Assembly (NCBI RefSeq): GCF_900109855.1
Contig: NZ_FOBO01000001.1
Location: 124,001 to 188,000, forward strand
Length of the DNA stretch: 64,000 nucleotides
From: Roseovarius tolerans
GTDB taxonomy: Bacteria; Pseudomonadota; Alphaproteobacteria; Rhodobacterales; Rhodobacteraceae
Reading direction: 5' to 3'
Made by a program: the position numbers and the translations under genes. Position 1 is the stretch's first letter. Every line of letters starts with the position of its first letter. Shown piece after piece: positions 40,367 to 49,753 of the stretch. The notes beneath the pieces were generated by a model, which made no database searches, was not told where the DNA came from, and saw only the letters and a program-made list of their open reading frames with translations.

Positions 40367-42615
40367 TGGCATTGGATGACACCAAGAAAACGCGCGAATT
40401 CAAGGTCGTAGGCACGCGCCCCGACCGGCCCGACGGCATCGACAAGGTGACGGGGCGCGCGCGCTTCGGCGCCGACATGGTCGCGCCGGGCATGCTGACC
40501 GGGCGCATCCTACGCTCGCCCCATGCCCATGCGCGGATCGTCAGGATCGACGCGTCGAAGGCCAAGGCGCTTTCGGGCGTCAAGGCCGTGGTCACCCGCG
40601 CCGATTTCGGCGAGGTGCCCGAGGATGTGGCCGATGTGCTCGACAATTGCATGGCGGGCGACAAGGTGCTTTATGATGGTCACGCGGTGGCCGCTGTGGC
40701 CGCAAGCAGCCCGGCGGTGGCGCGCAAGGCGCTCAAGCTGATCGAGGTCGAATACGAGGTTCTGCCGCACGTTACGGATGTGGACGAGGCGATAAAGCCC
40801 GACGCGCCGGTGCTGCATGAGGGCCGCCAACAGGAGACGGTGCCCGAGGGCATGTCTCAGAACGTTATCGCGCGCTCTGAATTCGGGCATGGCGATATCG
40901 AGGCCGGGCTCAAGCAGGCCGACCGTGTGGTCGAGCGCACCTATCGCACCGCGGCCACCCATCAGGGCTATATCGAGCCGCATGCCTGCCTTGCCACGAT
41001 GGGCTCGGATGGCCGCGCCGATCTTTGGGTCTGCACCCAAGGGCATTACATGGTGCGCAACACCTGTGCCGCCATTCTGGGGATGGAGCAGGGTCAACTT
41101 CGCGTCACCGCCTCCGAAATCGGCGGCGGGTTCGGCGGCAAGACGGTGGTGTTTTTGGAACCCGTCGCGCTGATGCTGGCCAAGAAGGCGGGCCGCCCGG
41201 TCAAGATGGTGATGAGCCGCTCCGAGGTGCTGCGCGCCACCGGGCCAACTTCCTCGACCTCGATTGACGTGAAAATCGGTATGACCAAGGACGGCAAGAT
41301 CACCGCCGGTTTCGCCGAGTTGCGCTATCAGGGCGGGGCCTATCCGGGATCGCCCGTCGATATGGGCGCGATGTCGGGCTTTGCGCCTTACGATCTGGAA
41401 AACGTCAAGACCTTGGGCTGGGACGTCGTGACCAACCGCCCCAAGGCCGCCGCCTATCGCGCCCCCGGCGCGCCGATGGCGGCCTTTGCCATCGAGAGCG
41501 CGATTGACGAGGCGGCCAAGGGCTTTGGCCTCGACCCGCTGGAGGTGCGGTTGATGAACGGTGCGGATGAGGGGACCAAGGCGTCTTATGGCCCGACCTA
41601 TCCCGCCATCGGCCTCAAGGCGACGCTGGAGGCGGCGAAATTGCATCCGCATTGGTCCGCCCCTTTGGGTGAAAATCAGGGCCGGGGCGTCGCCTGCGGG
41701 TTCTGGTTCAATTTCGGCGGCGATACCTGCGTGAGCCTGAATATCACGCCGGACGGCACCGTGACGGTCTCGGAGGGCAACCCCGATATCGGCGGCTCGC
41801 GCGCCTCGATGACGATGATGGCGGCCGAGGAATTGGGCATCCCCTACGATCAGGTCCGTACGATCATCGCCGACACCGGATCATTGGGGCAGAACGAGGT
41901 GACCGACGGCTCCCGCGTGACCTTTGCCGTGGGGTTGGCCACGATCAAGGCCGCCGAGGCTGCGAAAAAGGAGATGTGCCGCCGGGCAGCACTGGTCTGG
42001 GGCATCGACGAGGAGGCCGTGGAATGGGAAGACGGCGCCGCTCGTCCTGCGGGGCCAAATGCGGGCAAGTTCCCGCCCATGACGCTCAAGGAGATCGCCG
42101 CCATTGCCTCTAATACCGGCGGGCCGATTGCCGGGCATCACGAGGTGAATGCCGAAGGCGCAGGCGTGAGTTTCGCCACCCATATGGTGGATGTGGAGCT
42201 TGACCGCGACACCGGATCGACGAAGATCCTGCGCTACACGGTGTTCCAGGACGCGGGCAAGGCGGTGCATCCCTCCTATGTCGAAGGCCAGTTTCAGGGT
42301 GGGGCAGTGCAGGGCATCGGCTGGGCGCTGAACGAGGAGTATATCTATGGCGACGATGGCATCCTGCAGAACGCCGGGTTCCTCGATTACCGCATTCCCG
42401 TGGCGTCGGACCTGCCGATGATCGACACTGTCATTCTGGAAATCCCAAATCCCGGCCACCCCTACGGCGTGCGCGGCGTGGGCGAGACCTCGATTGTGCC
42501 GCCCCTGGCGGCCATCGCCAATGCGGTCTCGGAGGCGGCAGGCGTGCGGATGACGCAATTGCCGATGTCGCCGCCGCGTGTGCTGGCGGCCCTGCAGGCC
42601 AAAGCGGAGAGCTGA
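40366..42615 (+). CDS. molybdenum hydroxylase large (molybdopterin-binding) subunit
   Basis: A 749-residue protein of the xanthine dehydrogenase/CO dehydrogenase family. GGFGGKTVVFLEPVALMLAKK and VEGQFQGGAVQGIGWALNEEY are molybdopterin contacts; the catalytic Glu lies in RGVGETSIVPPL near residue 707. The active-site loop reads AYRAPGAP at about 363, not AYXCSFR (form I CO dehydrogenase) or AYRGAGR (form II), so it should be an aldehyde, purine or aromatic/heterocyclic hydroxylase rather than a CO dehydrogenase. The substrate is unknown. It overlaps the following MoaD-like gene. Confidence 0.93.
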   Translation: MALDDTKKTREFKVVGTRPDRPDGIDKVTGRARFGADMVAPGMLTGRILRSPHAHARIVRIDASKAKALSGVKAVVTRADFGEVPEDVADVLDNCMAGDKVLYDGHAVAAVAASSPAVARKALKLIEVEYEVLPHVTDVDEAIKPDAPVLHEGRQQETVPEGMSQNVIARSEFGHGDIEAGLKQADRVVERTYRTAATHQGYIEPHACLATMGSDGRADLWVCTQGHYMVRNTCAAILGMEQGQLRVTASEIGGGFGGKTVVFLEPVALMLAKKAGRPVKMVMSRSEVLRATGPTSSTSIDVKIGMTKDGKITAGFAELRYQGGAYPGSPVDMGAMSGFAPYDLENVKTLGWDVVTNRPKAAAYRAPGAPMAAFAIESAIDEAAKGFGLDPLEVRLMNGADEGTKASYGPTYPAIGLKATLEAAKLHPHWSAPLGENQGRGVACGFWFNFGGDTCVSLNITPDGTVTVSEGNPDIGGSRASMTMMAAEELGIPYDQVRTIIADTGSLGQNEVTDGSRVTFAVGLATIKAAEAAKKEMCRRAALVWGIDEEAVEWEDGAARPAGPNAGKFPPMTLKEIAAIASNTGGPIAGHHEVNAEGAGVSFATHMVDVELDRDTGSTKILRYTVFQDAGKAVHPSYVEGQFQGGAVQGIGWALNEEYIYGDDGILQNAGFLDYRIPVASDLPMIDTVILEIPNPGHPYGVRGVGETSIVPPLAAIANAVSEAAGVRMTQLPMSPPRVLAALQAKAES

Positions 42616-42860
42616 TGGTCGAAGTGCTGCTCTGGGGCTCGCTCGCCGATCAGGCGGAGGGCGCGCGCAAGGTCGAGGTCGAGGCCGCCACCTTGCGCGA
42701 ATTGCTCGACGGTCTGGGGGAGAAATTCCCCGGCCTGCGCCCGGAACTGGAGCGCGGCGTTTCGGTGTCGATCGACGGGCGGGTCTATAACGACAGCTGG
42801 TTTCAGCCGATTGCCCCTGATAGCGAGGTGGTGTTGCTCAAGCGTTTGAAGGGCGGCTAG
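42615..42860 (+). CDS. MoaD/ThiS-family ubiquitin-like protein
   Basis: An 81-residue beta-grasp protein ending in the double glycine (KRLKGG) that is adenylated and thiocarboxylated in MoaD/ThiS proteins. The N-terminus VEVLLWGSLADQAEGARKVEVEAATLRELLDGL is MoaD-like. The start overlaps the large subunit stop. Coupling to a molybdenum hydroxylase suggests a dedicated sulphur carrier for molybdopterin or for another sulphur transfer step; canonical molybdopterin synthase genes are elsewhere or absent from the window. Confidence 0.85.
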   Translation: MVEVLLWGSLADQAEGARKVEVEAATLRELLDGLGEKFPGLRPELERGVSVSIDGRVYNDSWFQPIAPDSEVVLLKRLKGG

Positions 42861-42863
42861 CCG

Positions 42864-43484
42864 TCAGCCCATAGCGGCGATCAGGCGGCTGAGCGCCGCG
42901 GCTGCATCGTCTTCGCGCCAGATCTCCTCGCCGAAGGCCAGAAAATCGCTGACAGGGGCGAAGGAGGCCACTTCCGCCACGCCAAGCGCGCCTTCCGCCA
43001 CGATCGGCACTTCGATCACCTCTGACCACCATTCGAAAATCTCGCGGTCCGCATGGCTACCATCGCCAAGACCGGTGGAGCCGATGGGGCCGAAGCTCAC
43101 GTAATCGGCACCGGCTTCGCCCGCGCTCATCCCGTCATGGCGCGAGGTGCCGCAGAAGGCCCCGACGATGGCCTCTTCGCCCAGTTCCTTGCGGGCGGCG
43201 CGCACCCCGCGCGAGCCATCCAGTAGATGCACCCCGTCGAGCCCCAACCGTTCCACCATCAGGACATGGCTGTCGATCACCAGGGCGATATCGCGCGCAT
43301 GGGTCACCTCGCGGCAGGCATCGGCGGCGCGCGCGATGCGGTCCTCGTCGCGGGTGGCAAGGCTGAGCCGAAGGCAGGCCACCTCATGCGCGTCAAGCAC
43401 ATGCGCCAGACGGTCGGGGAATATCTCCAGCTCGAACTCTGGCGGAGTGATGAGATAGATTTGCGGCTGCTCGATCTCGTCCAT
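42864..43484 (-). CDS. ThiE/TenI-type thiamine phosphate synthase family protein
   Basis: A 206-residue TIM-barrel protein; ATG 43484 has AAGGAGC seven bases upstream. The pattern includes IYLITPPEFELEIFPDRL, DGVHLLDGSRGVRAARKELG and AGADYVSFGPIGSTGLGDG, which correspond to phosphate- and substrate-binding segments of ThiE/TenI. The GVHL and GPI motifs are present, but spacing and C-terminus are divergent from canonical ThiE, so the activity may be TenI-like or changed. No other thi genes are adjacent. It is convergent with the MoaD-like gene after three bases. Confidence 0.75.
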   Translation of the reverse strand: MDEIEQPQIYLITPPEFELEIFPDRLAHVLDAHEVACLRLSLATRDEDRIARAADACREVTHARDIALVIDSHVLMVERLGLDGVHLLDGSRGVRAARKELGEEAIVGAFCGTSRHDGMSAGEAGADYVSFGPIGSTGLGDGSHADREIFEWWSEVIEVPIVAEGALGVAEVASFAPVSDFLAFGEEIWREDDAAAALSRLIAAMG

Positions 43485-43553
43485 CTGGGCGCTCCTTGGC
43501 AATTTCGCCCGTCTTAGCCAAGAAACGCGGCTTTGACCATCGCTGGCATGCAG

Positions 43554-43576
43554 CTTCTTCTTGGCAAAAATACTCA
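43554..43576 (-). repeat. GTATTTT-type intergenic motif, copy 2
   Basis: Read on the minus strand it is TGAGTATTTTTGCCAAGAAG followed by AAG. It lies 70 bases upstream of the ThiE-like start, in the divergent interval with ycjX. It differs from the copy at 52952-52975 at few positions over 20 bases and more loosely from that at 35970-35995. Confidence 0.45.
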
Positions 43577-43690
43577 TTTCCGCCGGATGCGGCGCGCGCG
43601 CAATCGGGTTGGGGAAGGACGGGCGAAATTGGCCCCTAGCAAGCCCCTGTGTGCGCCTCTATCTTGGGGGCAAAGAGGAAAGGGGCAGGT

Positions 43691-45106
43691 TTGGCGATTG
43701 CAGGGCTGGCGGACGGGCTGACGCGCGGCATTGAGGAATTCGGGGATCGCGTTTCGGGCGCGTTTTTCGAGCCGGTGGTGCGATTGGGGGTCACGGGCCT
43801 TGCCCGCGCCGGCAAGACGGTATTCATCACCTCGCTGATCGCCAATCTGCTCGACCGCGCGCGCATGCCGGGCCTTCTGGCCGAGGGCGAAGGGCGCATT
43901 CTTGCCGCCTATCTGCAACCGCAGCCCGACGTGACCCTGCCGCGTTTCGACTATGAGACGCATCTGGCGGCACTCACTGGCCCCAACCCGCATTGGCCCG
44001 AGAGCACCCGCGCCGTTTCGGAACTGCGCCTGTCGCTGCGGGTGCGGCCGGGTGGCTTTCTGTCAGGTATGACCGGCCCGCGTGTGGTGCATCTCGATAT
44101 CGTGGATTATCCCGGCGAATGGCTGCTCGATCTGGCGCTGCTGGACAAGAGCTATGATCAGTGGTGCGAGGAGGTGTTGGCCCGCATCCAGGCACGCCCG
44201 CAGGACGCCGCCTATCTGGAGGCCGCGCGCGCCACCGATGCCGCGGCACCTTTGGAGGAGGCAGTGGCACAGCGTCTGGCGCAGGGCTTTACCACCTATC
44301 TCAACGCCGCGCGCGATGCCGGGTTCTATGATTGCACGCCGGGGCGGTTTCTGTTGCCCGGTGATCTGGCGGGCTCGCCGGTGGTGACTTTCGCGCCGCT
44401 ACCCGCCGACGGCGCGCCCCCGCGCAAAAGCCTGCGCGCCGAGATGGCGCGGCGCTATGAGGCCTATAAACGCGAGGTGGTGCGGCCCTTTTTCCGCGAT
44501 CATTTCGCGCGGATCGACCGGCAGGTGGTGCTGGTGGATGCGCTCGACGCGATCCACAAGGGACCGCGTGCGGTCGAGGACATGCGTGGTGCGATGGCCG
44601 ATATCCTCGGGGCGTTTCGGCCCGGGCGGAACGCTTTTCTCACGCAGCTTCTGATGGGGCGGCGGGTGGAGAAGATCCTCTTCGCCGCGACCAAGGCCGA
44701 TCATCTGCATCATACGCAGCATGGACGCCTGACCGCAATCATGGAGGCGCTGTTGCGCGCGGCACGCGACCGGGCCGATTTCGCCGGGGCCGAGACCCGC
44801 GCCATGGCCATCGCCGCGCTGCGCGCCACGGTCGAGGACCGGATGAACCATGAGGGCCGCGATCTCGATTGCGTGCGTGGTCGGTTGCTCGACACCGGGC
44901 GGCAGGCGGCGTTTCATCCGGGTGAGCTGCCCGAGGACCCCGCGCGGCTATTGGCGGCGGCGCGGGGCGGGGCGGAGGCATGGCCCGATGGCGAGTATCG
45001 GGCGATGCGCTTTGCGCCTTCGGTCCTCAACCTGCGCCCCGGCGAGGGGCCGCCGCATATCCGGCTGGATCGTGCAGCGCAGTTCCTGATCGGGGATCGG
45101 CTATGA
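43691..45106 (+). CDS. ycjX: YcjX-family GTP/ATP-binding protein (DUF463)
   Basis: A 471-residue P-loop protein. I chose TTG 43691, which has AGGAAAGGGG about seven bases upstream; GTG 43649 would add 14 residues. The P-loop is GLARAGKTVFITSLIANLL at about 36-54, and later blocks are HLDIVDYPGEWLLDLALLDKSYDQW and KILFAATKADHLHHTQH. YcjX proteins are dynamin-like stress-response GTPases, usually encoded with ycjF. Here a GNAT gene lies between them, overlapping both. Confidence 0.9.
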   Translation: MAIAGLADGLTRGIEEFGDRVSGAFFEPVVRLGVTGLARAGKTVFITSLIANLLDRARMPGLLAEGEGRILAAYLQPQPDVTLPRFDYETHLAALTGPNPHWPESTRAVSELRLSLRVRPGGFLSGMTGPRVVHLDIVDYPGEWLLDLALLDKSYDQWCEEVLARIQARPQDAAYLEAARATDAAAPLEEAVAQRLAQGFTTYLNAARDAGFYDCTPGRFLLPGDLAGSPVVTFAPLPADGAPPRKSLRAEMARRYEAYKREVVRPFFRDHFARIDRQVVLVDALDAIHKGPRAVEDMRGAMADILGAFRPGRNAFLTQLLMGRRVEKILFAATKADHLHHTQHGRLTAIMEALLRAARDRADFAGAETRAMAIAALRATVEDRMNHEGRDLDCVRGRLLDTGRQAAFHPGELPEDPARLLAAARGGAEAWPDGEYRAMRFAPSVLNLRPGEGPPHIRLDRAAQFLIGDRL

Positions 45107-45549
45107 GTATCGCGCGCGCCCGGCTCTGGCATCTGCCACATCTGGCGCGCATCCTGTGGGCGTTCACGCGTGCGACCCCTTGGTTGCCGCGAGTGCGCAG
45201 CCCGCGCGACGATCTGCGCGCGCTCGCTTGGGTGACGCGGCGGGGCTGGGTCAGGATTGTGCGCGACAGGTCGGGCATCGCCGCCTTCATCGTGCGCGAC
45301 GGCTCGCGGGTGCATGCGCTTTACGTCGCGCCTGCGCGGCGCGGGCAGGGCCATGGCGGCGCGCTGCTGGCCGAGGCCAAGGCCGATACCGGCGCGCTCG
45401 ACCTGTGGGTGCTGGAACAGAACGCGGGTGCGCGCGGCTTTTACGCGGCGCAGGGCTTTCGCGAGGCGGCGCGCGGGCAGGGGGCGGGCAATGACGAGGG
45501 CCTGCCCGATATCCTGATGATCTGGAGCGAGGGGGAAGAGGTGGCATGA
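45103..45549 (+). CDS. GNAT-family N-acetyltransferase
   Basis: A 148-residue protein whose ATG overlaps the ycjX stop. The acetyl-CoA loop is LYVAPARRGQGHGGALLAEAKA near residues 68-89, followed by LDLWVLEQNAGARGFYAAQGF, the typical beta-bulge and C-terminal helix. Residues 1-40 are basic and helical (ARARLWHLPHLARILWAF), unlike most small GNATs. The substrate is unknown. Insertion between ycjX and ycjF suggests co-expression with that stress pair. Confidence 0.85.
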   Translation: MSIARARLWHLPHLARILWAFTRATPWLPRVRSPRDDLRALAWVTRRGWVRIVRDRSGIAAFIVRDGSRVHALYVAPARRGQGHGGALLAEAKADTGALDLWVLEQNAGARGFYAAQGFREAARGQGAGNDEGLPDILMIWSEGEEVA

Positions 45550-46535
45550 GTAACGGCCCGGTTCTGATCGATCTTGACGAGGGCACGGAGGCGGAGCCTG
45601 ATCGCGCGCCGCCGGTTCCCGATGACCAGCCCCGCCCCGAGGGCCGTGCGATGCAGGCGGCCATGGCGCGGGCGGCGCGGCCGCCCTCGCGGCTGGCCCG
45701 GGCGTTCTGGGCGCTGGCGCTCGGCCTCATTGGCGCGGCGATTTCGGTCGCGGCCTGGGATTTCGCGACCGGGTTGATCGAGCGGGCTCCGCTTTTGGGT
45801 TATGCGGTGGCGGGGATGGGCGTGGCGCTGCTCATCGTGATTGTGCTCATCGCCCTGCGCGAGATTGCGGCCTTTGCCCGTCTGGGGCGGCTCGACAGTC
45901 TGCGCAGCGCGGCAAGCGCGGCGCTGGCAGAGGAGGACCTCTGTGGTGCGCGCGCCACGGTGACGCGGCTCTCGGCACTTTATGCTGGGCGCGATGTGCT
46001 GCAATGGGGGCAGGCCCGGCTGAAAGAGCGCGAGGCGGATCAATTCGACGCCGAAGCGCTTCTCGGGCTGGCGGAGGCCGAGTTGCTGGCCCCGCTCGAT
46101 GCGCAGGCCGTGCAAGAGATCGAACTGGCGTCGCGGCAGGTGGCGACGGTCACCGCGTTGGTGCCGTTGGCGCTTGCAGATGTGGCAGGCGCGCTGATTG
46201 CCAATCTGCGGATGATCCGACGCATCGCCGAGATCTATGGCGGGCGCGCGGGTGTGCTGGGTGGCTGGCGGCTGACGCGGGCGGTCATGGCGCATTTGGT
46301 GGCGACCGGCGCGGTGGCCGTGGGAGACGACATGATCAGCAGCGTCGCAGGCGGCAGCATGCTCTCGAAACTGTCGCGCCGCTTTGGAGAAGGCGTGGTC
46401 AACGGCGCGCTGACCGCGCGTGTGGGGGTCGCGACGATGGAGGTCTGCCGCCCGCTGCCCTTCCTTCGAGTGCGTCGCCCGTCGGTCTCGGGTCTGGTCA
46501 AACGCGCGCTTGTTGGGCTCTTTCCGACGCGCTAG
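45546..46535 (+). CDS. ycjF: YcjF-family membrane protein (DUF697/TIGR01620)
   Basis: A 329-residue protein, ATGA-overlapped with the GNAT gene. A proline-rich cytoplasmic start precedes two hydrophobic segments at about 56-75 and 80-100. The C-terminal DUF697 region contains PLALADVAGALIANLRMIRRIAEIYGGRAGVLGGWRLTRAVMAHL, in two parts. It is the usual partner of YcjX in the inner membrane. A 28-bp gap separates it from the DUF2339 gene. Confidence 0.9.
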   Translation: MSNGPVLIDLDEGTEAEPDRAPPVPDDQPRPEGRAMQAAMARAARPPSRLARAFWALALGLIGAAISVAAWDFATGLIERAPLLGYAVAGMGVALLIVIVLIALREIAAFARLGRLDSLRSAASAALAEEDLCGARATVTRLSALYAGRDVLQWGQARLKEREADQFDAEALLGLAEAELLAPLDAQAVQEIELASRQVATVTALVPLALADVAGALIANLRMIRRIAEIYGGRAGVLGGWRLTRAVMAHLVATGAVAVGDDMISSVAGGSMLSKLSRRFGEGVVNGALTARVGVATMEVCRPLPFLRVRRPSVSGLVKRALVGLFPTR

Positions 46536-46563
46536 CGTCAGCGGACTGTAACGGTGAAGGCGG

Positions 46564-49287
46564 GTGCGTGGCGTGGATATTATTTTCGGGTTTCTCGGTC
46601 TGGGGTCGGTCCTTCTGGTTTTGGCCGTGCCCTATCTGCTTATTACGCAGGTCGGGCTGCGGCGCAGGCTACGCGCCCTGGAAGAGGCAATGTCGGACCT
46701 GCGCGCAGATTCGGCTTCGCAGCGCATTGATGACGCCGCACCTCCGATACCCGAGGCCGCACCAGCCCCACAGCCGGGCCCAACGGCGGCCAGCGTCAAA
46801 CAGGCGCGTGCAGAAATGTCAGAGCCGGACGCCGCGGCGTCACCATCTGCGTCGCGAAGTCAGGTTCCGCGTGCCTTCGTGTTTCGCGCTGACAGGATTG
46901 CCACCCTCGGACGGTGGTTGCGCGACAACTGGGCGCTGGCGGTGGCGGGGCTGTCGATGGCGCTCGCCGGGGTGTTCATGGTGCAATACGGGGTCGAGCA
47001 GGGGTTGCTGACGCCGGTTTGGCGGGTCACTGGCGCGCTGATCCTAGGGGCTGCCCTGATCGCTGTGGGCGAGGTGATCCGGCGGCGGCATGGCGACGAA
47101 ACACAAGGTGCGACGCAATCGCTTCCCTCGGTGCTGTCCGGGGCAGGGCTTGTCTCGCTCTTTGCGGGGGTGCTGGCCGCACATGCGCTTTACGCCCTCG
47201 TTCCCGCAGGAACGGCGCTGCTTGGGTTGGTGGCGGTCGCCGCTGTGGCCATTGTGTTGGGCTGGTTTTACGGGCCGGTGCTTGCCGCCGGTGGCATCAT
47301 CGGCGCAACCGTCGCGCCGTTTCTTCTGGGCGGCTCCTCCGAGGCACCTTGGCTGTTCTACTACTATTTTGCGCTGATCGCCCTCGCCGGGCTTGCCGTG
47401 GATACGGTCAAGAGATGGGCCTGGGTGTCAGCGCTGGTGCTTGTGGTGACGATGCTGGTGGCATCTGGTCTTTACGTCATGGACGTGGAGGCCGTGCATT
47501 TCCTCGTGTTTCTGGCTTTGCTCAGTGCCATGGCGCTGGTCATTCCCGAACGGCGGTTGATGCCGCGCCATGCGGGAACTTCGATCCTTGGCATGGTTCT
47601 GGGGCAACGCCCCTGGCCGGAATTTCCGACCCGACTTGGTGGCGGGATGGTCATCGCGGCCAGTATCGGGGCGGTCGTCGTCGCTGCGGATGCGGAGACT
47701 GTCGTGCTGGTCTGGCTTGCGCTTGGCCTGGTGGCGCTGATGCTTGGTGGCGCGCTTTGGTGGTTGCGTGGGGCTGAGGGCTTGCAGGACATCGCCCTGG
47801 CCCCCGCGATTGCCGTGGCCTTGGTCCTGGCGGAACAGGCGGCCTATCCCTCTGGGCCGCTCCTGAGTGCTTTCCGCGCCCCGCGCGTGCCTGAGTCGGG
47901 TATGCCGCTGACGGTCACGGTGATCCTTGGGTTGGCCGCTCTTGCCAGCCTGTTGACCTACGGACGGATGCAGCGCGCGGCGGAGGTCTCAGCGCCAGGC
48001 CCGGCGATCCTCTGGGCGATCGGCGCCGCCATGTTCGCGCCGGGGATGCTCTTGATGTTCGAGTTTCTTTGGCAACCGGTGGTGGTTCTCGGGGCTTACG
48101 TCTGGGCGCTGCACGCGCTTGCCCTCGCGGCGTTGATGACGGGGCTGGCCACGCGTTGTCACAAAGCTGCGGGGCCGGTCGAGCCAGCCTTGCGGGCCGC
48201 CATCTTCGCCGTTGCGGCGCTGACCCTGATTGCGCTTGCGCTGTTCCTCATGCTGGCCGACGCGGCGTTGACGGTGGCGCTTGGCGTGATGGTACTGGGG
48301 ACGGTGGTGATCGACCGGCGTCACGATCTACCGCTCCTCGGTTGGGTGGTGCAGGTCGGCGCGGTGATCATCGGGTATCGGCTGATCGTCGATCCCGGCG
48401 TCTTCTGGGGCATCGACGCCGCGACCGTGCAGGTTTGGCTGGCCTATGGCGGCGCGACGGCCCTGCTGGGCGCATCGTGGTGGCTCATGGCACATCGCCC
48501 GCAATCCGCGGCACGGGTGGTGCTGGAAAGTGCGGTCTGGACTCTCTCAGCGGTCTTTGCCTGCGTGCTGCTCTTCCGCATGATGGGTGAGGACCGTCTG
48601 TTCAGCCATTGGGGACTTGGCCTTTTGGCGACGATCTGGGTCGCCTCGGCGGTCAACCAGCTCTACCGGATGAAGGCAGGTGGGGGCCTCATCCGCGCGG
48701 TGCGGATCGGTCTGGCCTGCGTCTTTGGGCTGACGGGCGCGGGCGTGATGCTTTTGCAGGCGACGCTTTTCAACCCGGTCTTTGATCTCTTAAGCAATGA
48801 GCGTGTGCTTGGCCCGCCACTCCTCGACAGCCTTGCGGTGGCCTATCTGCCTCTTGCCGTGGCGTTCGGCGTTGCGGCTTGGCGGCTTGCGCATCTGTCG
48901 CGCCTCTTGCGGATGGGTTGTGTCGCTCTGACCGCGGGCTATGCGGCTGCGTATGCGACGCTCGAGATACGCAGGCTGTGGCGTGGGCCCGACCTTTCGG
49001 TGCCCGGCGTGACACAGCCAGAGCTATACTCCTATACCGTCGCCATGCTCGCCGTGTCGGTGGCTCTTTTGCTCTTTGCCTTTGCTCGCCGCTCGGTCGT
49101 GCTGCGAAAGTTGGCGATGTTGGGGGTTGCGCTGACCGTGGCCAAGGTTTTCGTGATCGATACCTCCGGCCTGTCGGGGCTGATCCGGGTGATGTCCTTC
49201 ATGGGTCTTGGTCTCGGACTGGCGGGGCTGGTGTGGCTCAATCGCAAGATGTCAGCGCAATGGGATCGCGCAACGGGCGGCAGCTAG
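46564..49287 (+). CDS. DUF2339 multi-pass membrane protein
   Basis: A 907-residue protein with a GTG start at 46564 (a second GTG at 46573 is possible). It begins with one membrane helix and a coiled-coil (RRRLRALEEAMSDL), then a polar linker to about 115, followed by more than 20 hydrophobic segments. The ALAVAGLSMALAGVFMVQYGVEQGLLTP block is typical of DUF2339 proteins, uncharacterised large inner-membrane proteins. Its last four bases overlap the stop of the convergent haemoglobin gene. Confidence 0.85.
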   Translation: MRGVDIIFGFLGLGSVLLVLAVPYLLITQVGLRRRLRALEEAMSDLRADSASQRIDDAAPPIPEAAPAPQPGPTAASVKQARAEMSEPDAAASPSASRSQVPRAFVFRADRIATLGRWLRDNWALAVAGLSMALAGVFMVQYGVEQGLLTPVWRVTGALILGAALIAVGEVIRRRHGDETQGATQSLPSVLSGAGLVSLFAGVLAAHALYALVPAGTALLGLVAVAAVAIVLGWFYGPVLAAGGIIGATVAPFLLGGSSEAPWLFYYYFALIALAGLAVDTVKRWAWVSALVLVVTMLVASGLYVMDVEAVHFLVFLALLSAMALVIPERRLMPRHAGTSILGMVLGQRPWPEFPTRLGGGMVIAASIGAVVVAADAETVVLVWLALGLVALMLGGALWWLRGAEGLQDIALAPAIAVALVLAEQAAYPSGPLLSAFRAPRVPESGMPLTVTVILGLAALASLLTYGRMQRAAEVSAPGPAILWAIGAAMFAPGMLLMFEFLWQPVVVLGAYVWALHALALAALMTGLATRCHKAAGPVEPALRAAIFAVAALTLIALALFLMLADAALTVALGVMVLGTVVIDRRHDLPLLGWVVQVGAVIIGYRLIVDPGVFWGIDAATVQVWLAYGGATALLGASWWLMAHRPQSAARVVLESAVWTLSAVFACVLLFRMMGEDRLFSHWGLGLLATIWVASAVNQLYRMKAGGGLIRAVRIGLACVFGLTGAGVMLLQATLFNPVFDLLSNERVLGPPLLDSLAVAYLPLAVAFGVAAWRLAHLSRLLRMGCVALTAGYAAAYATLEIRRLWRGPDLSVPGVTQPELYSYTVAMLAVSVALLLFAFARRSVVLRKLAMLGVALTVAKVFVIDTSGLSGLIRVMSFMGLGLGLAGLVWLNRKMSAQWDRATGGS

Positions 49288-49694
49288 CGCAGCTTCGGCA
49301 CGCCTCCTGGCAGGGTGTCACGCTCTACCACGCCCGCACGCAAGGACCGCCCGATGCGATGCGCCAAGGCCGACCACGCGGCAGCCTGATCGGGGCGCAG
49401 TTCCGCGCGCAGCACGTTGTCGAACAGATCGAGCCAGGTGGAGAACATGCCCGGGCGCACGTTTTTTGCTTTCACATGCGCGGCCATGGGTGAGCCGTCA
49501 TAGACCCGCTCATGCAGGATCGAGTTGGCCCAGAAATCGGCGACCTTGGCCTCATGCGCGGGCCAGTCATCGACATGCACGGCAAAGACCGGGCCGAGCG
49601 TGGGATGCGCGCGGACCGCCTCGTAGAAGGCGGCGACGACCCGCTCGATCTCCGGGCGGGTGATGTCGAAACGCGGGGGCAGGGCGATACTCAT
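49284..49694 (-). CDS. group III truncated haemoglobin
   Basis: A 136-residue haem protein. The pattern FDITRPEIERVVAAFYEAVRAHPTLGPVFAV is the N-terminal helix pair, and the proximal-His segment is MAAHVKAKNVRPGMFSTWLDLFDNVL. The FWANSIL and WLxLF signatures mark group III (P) truncated haemoglobins, which bind O2 and NO and are thought to protect against nitrosative stress. A NO-sensing-type FIST/kinase cassette is also in the window but far away. It overlaps the DUF2339 gene end by four bases. Confidence 0.9.
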   Translation of the reverse strand: MSIALPPRFDITRPEIERVVAAFYEAVRAHPTLGPVFAVHVDDWPAHEAKVADFWANSILHERVYDGSPMAAHVKAKNVRPGMFSTWLDLFDNVLRAELRPDQAAAWSALAHRIGRSLRAGVVERDTLPGGVPKLR

Positions 49695-49753
49695 GGCCTT
49701 TATGTGGCGCGTGACGCGGGCCGAGGCAATCCCCCCTTGTGACTGGGTCGGGG

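Noticed and set aside
40366-42615. Aerobic carbon monoxide dehydrogenase large subunit
   Set aside because: The active-site loop is AYRAPGAP rather than AYXCSFR or AYRGAGR, so CO oxidation is not supported.
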